DNA of 64,000 bases from an uncultured Paracoccaceae bacterium (GTDB lineage Bacteria; Pseudomonadota; Alphaproteobacteria; Rhodobacterales; Rhodobacteraceae): contig CANLQO010000002.1 in NCBI GenBank assembly GCA_947493335.1, forward strand, positions 744,001 through 808,000. Direction: 5' to 3'. The notes beneath the pieces are model-generated. The model ran no database searches. It worked only from the letters and a program-made list of their open reading frames with translations, and had not been told where the DNA came from. This document shows positions 60,664-64,000 of the stretch, piece by piece. Positions within the stretch are counted from its first letter, which is position 1; each line of letters begins with the position of its first letter. Both the position numbers and the translations under genes were made by a program.

Positions 60664-62081
60664 ATACAGCAACGCGAGCCGCAATCTCTGCCACGACCTT
60701 TGACCGATCCGCCTGTCAGGTGGGGGTCGTGCATCTTGGATTTGGCGCGTTTCACCGCGCGCACCAAGCCGTCTATCTGGACGATTACATGGGCGCGACG
60801 AATGACCTGAACTGGGGTATTTCTGCGATCAACTTGCGCGGGTCCGAGGCGGCGCAGTTTCAGGCCGCAACCGAAGATATCAAGCGGCATGACGGATATT
60901 TCCTGAAATCTTATTCGGCGGATGGGCAGGTCGCGCTTAGGCGGGTGCGCAGCCATGTGCAGTTTGTGGACTGGAGCATCGACCGCGCGGCGGCAGAGGC
61001 GGAATTGTCGCGCGCGGGCGTGCATCTGGTGACGATCACCGTCACAGAGAGCGGCTATTACACGAACACCAACGGCGATCTGAACACTGCAAACCCGACC
61101 ATCGCCGCCGAGATTGCGGGCGGTCAGGCCGAAAGTGTCTATGGCTATTTGCGTGCGGCCCTGCGCGCCCGCGTGGCCAAGACAGGCGCGCCGCTGACCA
61201 TCGCCTGCTGTGACAACATTCGCCAGAACGGCAAGATGCTTCAGCGCAATCTGCTGGCCTATCTGACCGCATGTGGCGACGCTGAACTGGCCAATTGGGT
61301 CAAGGCCAACGTGGCTTTTCCCTGTTCCATGGTCGACCGGATCACACCGCGCAGCCCTGATGCGCTATGTACCGAATTGACGGCTTTGGTGGGGAAGACC
61401 GTGACGTCGCCCATCATGGCCGAAGACTTCACCCAATGGGTGCTGCAAAACAAAGCGGCCGCTGCGATGCCGGACCTTGGTCAGGCTGGCGTCACCATGA
61501 CCTCCGATGTCGACCCCTACGAGGAAACCAAGATCCGGATTCTGAACGGCGGGCACACGGCGCTGTGTTATCTCGCGGCGCTGGAAGGGATCGAGACCTT
61601 TGATCAGGCCATGGCGGTGCCGCATCTGAATGCGCACTTCATGAATTTTGAAAGTCTAGAAGTGCTGCCCGCGCTGACGCTGGAGCTGCCGTTTTCGAAA
61701 GAGGCGTATCTGACGGATATCGCACGCAGGTTTAGCAATTCCGCCATTGGCGACACCGTGGCGCGGATCTGCGCCGACGGCACCGCGAAGTTCCCGATCT
61801 TCATCCGGCCCACGCTTGAAGGGTGTCTGAAGCAGGGGATCATGCCGATCTACGCGATCCGCAGCATCGCAAGCTGGTACGTTTTTGCCCGCCACGCTGC
61901 CGCCGGAAAAATTCCATTCACCTACGTCGAACCCAGCTGGGACGATCTAAGCGCGATGTTGGGGTCTCCCGCCTTTGTCGCCAGTCGCAGGCTGTGGGGC
62001 GATCTTCCCGAAACTTACCCCGCATTTGCCGAGGCGCTGCGGAACGAAATTCATGAATTGGAGCAAAAATGGCCGGTTTGA
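60660..62081 (+). CDS. mtlK: Mannitol 2-dehydrogenase (long-chain polyol dehydrogenase)
   Basis: A 473-residue long-chain NAD-dependent dehydrogenase of the mannitol dehydrogenase family. The Rossmann start is [22 protein letters not shown] near residue 22. [17 protein letters not shown] precedes the catalytic K-x4-N-x2-H set, seen in KIRILNGGH near residue 290. It oxidises mannitol (also arabitol or sorbitol in some members) to the ketose. No fructokinase gene is in the operon as seen here. It overlaps the ATPase gene by 13 bases. Confidence 0.9.
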   Translation: MNTATRAAISATTFDRSACQVGVVHLGFGAFHRAHQAVYLDDYMGATNDLNWGISAINLRGSEAAQFQAATEDIKRHDGYFLKSYSADGQVALRRVRSHVQFVDWSIDRAAAEAELSRAGVHLVTITVTESGYYTNTNGDLNTANPTIAAEIAGGQAESVYGYLRAALRARVAKTGAPLTIACCDNIRQNGKMLQRNLLAYLTACGDAELANWVKANVAFPCSMVDRITPRSPDALCTELTALVGKTVTSPIMAEDFTQWVLQNKAAAAMPDLGQAGVTMTSDVDPYEETKIRILNGGHTALCYLAALEGIETFDQAMAVPHLNAHFMNFESLEVLPALTLELPFSKEAYLTDIARRFSNSAIGDTVARICADGTAKFPIFIRPTLEGCLKQGIMPIYAIRSIASWYVFARHAAAGKIPFTYVEPSWDDLSAMLGSPAFVASRRLWGDLPETYPAFAEALRNEIHELEQKWPV

Positions 62082-63103
62082 CATTACGCGATGTGCGCAA
62101 AAGCTATGGGGCCACGCAGGTCATGCATGGAGTCGATCTTGATATCGAAGATGGCGAGTTTGTTGTGTTCGTGGGGCCATCGGGCTGCGGGAAATCCACG
62201 CTGTTACGGATGATCGCGGGTCTCGAAGAAATCTCGGATGGGTCGGTCGCCATTGGTGAGCGTCGCGTCAATGAGGTCGCCGCCGCAAAGCGCGGCGTGG
62301 CGATGGTTTTCCAGACCTATGCGCTTTATCCGCATATGACCGTTTACAAGAACATGGCGTTTGGTCTGAAACAGGCCAAGACGGACCCGGCCGAGATTGA
62401 CCGCAGGGTGAAAGCCGCCGCTGATATTCTGCAGATCACCGATTACCTGGAGCGCGCGCCCAGAAATCTGTCAGGTGGTCAACGCCAGCGGGTCGCCATC
62501 GGCCGCGCTATTGTGCGCGACCCCGAGGTGTTCCTGTTTGATGAGCCGTTGTCGAACCTTGATGCGGCATTGCGGGTGCAGACCCGGCTGGAAATCGCCC
62601 GCCTGCACGAGCGTTTGAAGACCACGATGATTTACGTGACCCACGATCAGGTGGAGGCGATGACGCTGGCTGACAAGATCGTCGTGCTGCGAGACGGGCG
62701 GATTGAACAAGTCGGCTCGCCGATCACGCTTTACGACACTCCGGCGAATTCATTCGTGGCGCAGTTCATTGGCAGCCCAAAAATGAACTTTTTCAGCATC
62801 GGCGATCTGACAGAAGCCGCCGGCGGCTTACTGGGGCGGACTTTGACGGCGAGCGAGGATGTGGGGCTGCGGCCTGAGCATCTGACGCCGGTTGATGGCG
62901 CAGGTGCGGTCGTTGAAGGCAAGCTGGAACTTGTTGAAAATCTTGGTGAATACGCGCTTGTGCATTTGATCACGGCAACGGGCGTCGAATTCATCGCCAA
63001 GACCGAAAAGCCCCCGGCACAGACCAAGGGCGAGACAATTGGTTTTGGGATTAAGCCCGAGCTTGCGCATTTCTTTGACAAAGAAACAGGGTTGCGCAGC
63101 TAA
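62069..63103 (+). CDS. smoK: Polyol ABC transporter, ATP-binding protein (SmoK/UgpC-like)
   Basis: A 344-residue MalK-type ATPase. Walker A is GPSGCGKST, the Q-loop is [20 protein letters not shown], the signature is [16 protein letters not shown], Walker B is [11 protein letters not shown], the H-loop is [14 protein letters not shown] and the C-terminal TOBE regulatory domain includes GSPKMNFFS and LRPEHLTP. Together with smoEFG it completes the transporter. It is placed last in the operon, after mtlK, unlike the order I recall for R. sphaeroides. Confidence 0.9.
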   Translation: MAGLTLRDVRKSYGATQVMHGVDLDIEDGEFVVFVGPSGCGKSTLLRMIAGLEEISDGSVAIGERRVNEVAAAKRGVAMVFQTYALYPHMTVYKNMAFGLKQAKTDPAEIDRRVKAAADILQITDYLERAPRNLSGGQRQRVAIGRAIVRDPEVFLFDEPLSNLDAALRVQTRLEIARLHERLKTTMIYVTHDQVEAMTLADKIVVLRDGRIEQVGSPITLYDTPANSFVAQFIGSPKMNFFSIGDLTEAAGGLLGRTLTASEDVGLRPEHLTPVDGAGAVVEGKLELVENLGEYALVHLITATGVEFIAKTEKPPAQTKGETIGFGIKPELAHFFDKETGLRS

Positions 63104-63127
63104 GGCTGAACGACACAAAGAGCAGTG

Positions 63128-63157
63128 AACGGGTGGGCGCCAATGCGCCTGCCCGTT
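63128..63157 (+). terminator. Hairpin after the polyol operon
   Basis: AACGGGTGGGCGC (63128-63140) pairs with GCGCCTGCCCGTT (63145-63157) along all 13 positions if two G-U pairs are allowed, around a CAAT loop. No strong T-tract follows. It probably marks the end of the smo/mtlK transcript. Confidence 0.6.
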
Positions 63158-63266
63158 GTGCGTTAGGGGCTAGCGTGCCGCTGATATCGCATATCCGCCG
63201 CGCACCCCCCTAGCTTTCCCCTGTCCACCCCGGCACCATACGCAGGGACAAGGACAGGAGACCGTG

Positions 63267-64000
63267 ATGACCACCTTTTATGACGATCTGGAGACCCGGG
63301 ACGCGCAGACCAGGGAGGCTGCGCAAACCGAGGCGTTGATGGCGCAGATCCAAAGGGTGGAGGCTGCAGAACGGTCTTGTCTGGCAGGTGGCGGCAAGGT
63401 CGCGGCCCTTGGCGATCTGCCCCACCTGCCGGTTTTGCGCAAAAGCCAGTTGGCCGAGTGGCAGGCTGAGGACCCGCCCTTTGGTGGCATCCCGGTGCAG
63501 AATGTCAGCCACATCTTTCAAAGTCCCGGACCGATCTATGAACCCGGCGGCAGCGGCCATGACTGGTGGCGCTTTGCGCGGTTCCTGCATGCATGCGGTA
63601 TCGGCGCGGGCGATGTGGTGCAGAATTGCTTTGGCTATCATCTGACGCCCGCTGGCACGATGTTTGAAAACGGCGCGCGGGCGGTGGGGGCGACTGTCGT
63701 GCCCGCAGGAACGGGGCAAACAGAACTGCAGGTGCAGGCGGCGAAGGTCGCAGGTGTGACCGCCTATGCGGGGACACCGGATTACCTGAAAGTAATCCTT
63801 GAGAAAGCTGACGAGATGGGTGTCAGCCTTGGCATCACCAAGGCCGCCGTTTCAGGCGGCGCGCTTTTTCCAAGTTTGCGCGATTGGTATGCCGACCGCG
63901 GGATCACGTGTCTTCAGTGTTACGCAACCGCTGATTTGGGCATGATCGCCTATGAGACCAAGCCGAATGAGGGGATGATTTTGGATGAGGGGGTGATCGT
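63267..64000 (+). CDS. Phenylacetate-CoA-ligase-family AMP-dependent synthetase (partial, runs off the window)
   Basis: A reading frame opens at ATG 63267 behind GGAG and remains open to the last base, giving about 244 residues. LPVLRKSQLAEWQAEDPPFGGI and VSHIFQSPGPIYEPGGSGHDWWRFAR correspond to the N-terminal adenylation region of PaaK-like ligases, with GPIYEPGG in the place of the usual S/T-G P-loop (SSGTTG in PaaK). AGTGQTELQVQAAKVAGVTAYAGTPDYLKVILEKA and ISGG-like VSGGALF follow. The unusual P-loop is notable. It probably activates an aromatic or related acid, and might act with the ABC/ligase cluster at 46.8-54.4 kb. Confidence 0.82.
   Translation, partial: MTTFYDDLETRDAQTREAAQTEALMAQIQRVEAAERSCLAGGGKVAALGDLPHLPVLRKSQLAEWQAEDPPFGGIPVQNVSHIFQSPGPIYEPGGSGHDWWRFARFLHACGIGAGDVVQNCFGYHLTPAGTMFENGARAVGATVVPAGTGQTELQVQAAKVAGVTAYAGTPDYLKVILEKADEMGVSLGITKAAVSGGALFPSLRDWYADRGITCLQCYATADLGMIAYETKPNEGMILDEGVI

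Noticed and set aside
1-64000. CRISPR arrays, insertion sequences, prophage genes, tRNA or rRNA genes.
   Set aside because: I searched the gaps by eye for regular spacer repeats, transposase or integrase motifs, cloverleaf-like stems and conserved rRNA stretches and found none that could be supported.

Overview
The window looks like a chromosomal segment of an alphaproteobacterium of the Rhodobacteraceae/roseobacter type. The evidence is high GC with tightly packed genes, four- to five-base start/stop overlaps, a smoEFG-mtlK-type polyol operon of the kind known from Rhodobacter sphaeroides, a urtABCDE urea transporter, a plant-type glutamate-cysteine ligase and a fused formate dehydrogenase alpha chain. 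I see no rRNA, tRNA, CRISPR array, transposase or integrase. The species cannot be read from the sequence.

Layout. 1-6.4 kb: the tail of an unknown gene, a frameshifted cysteine-synthase-family gene, and a minus-strand catabolic cluster (uronate-dehydrogenase-like, HpaI-type aldolase, FAD amine oxidase), then nicotinamidase, a small P-loop kinase and a short Hsp70. 6.4-9.8 kb: 5-formyl-THF cyclo-ligase and MgtE on the minus strand, divergent from guanine deaminase. 10.1-16.1 kb: urtABCDE. 16.1-23.8 kb: an eight-gene minus-strand run (HAD dehalogenase, two alpha/beta hydrolases, threonine/serine dehydratase, nuclease, two transporters, Zn alcohol dehydrogenase) held together largely by ATGA overlaps. 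23.9-36.6 kb: housekeeping and metabolism (FKBP isomerase, FabI, GshA, MatB, TrhO, desaturase, transporters, PncB).

36.6-39.0 kb is the most unusual stretch. A visibly AT-richer AIPR/DGQHR-like gene, whose ribosome-binding site sits inside an 8-bp hairpin, ends at a 28-bp perfect palindrome that overlaps the stop of arfB. Beyond arfB lie an 11-bp-period repeat and a compact minus-strand unit with a fully consensus Shine-Dalgarno sequence, a tiny reading frame and a terminator. 39.0-46.7 kb: queuosine precursor transporter, phytase-like lipoprotein, MepA, MFS, thioesterase, YggT and an orphan Cys-type formate dehydrogenase alpha chain.

46.8-54.4 kb: an acyl-CoA ligase plus a branched-chain-amino-acid-type ABC transporter (G, H, small membrane protein, M, binding protein, F), probably importing a carboxylic acid that the ligase activates. 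After a lower-GC segment with an orphan gene of unknown function, 55.8-63.1 kb is a polyol (mannitol/sorbitol-type) operon: binding protein, two permeases, polyol dehydrogenase, AraC regulator, mannitol dehydrogenase and ATPase. The window ends inside a phenylacetate-CoA-ligase-family gene (63267 onward), which may once have belonged with the acyl-CoA ligase/ABC cluster.
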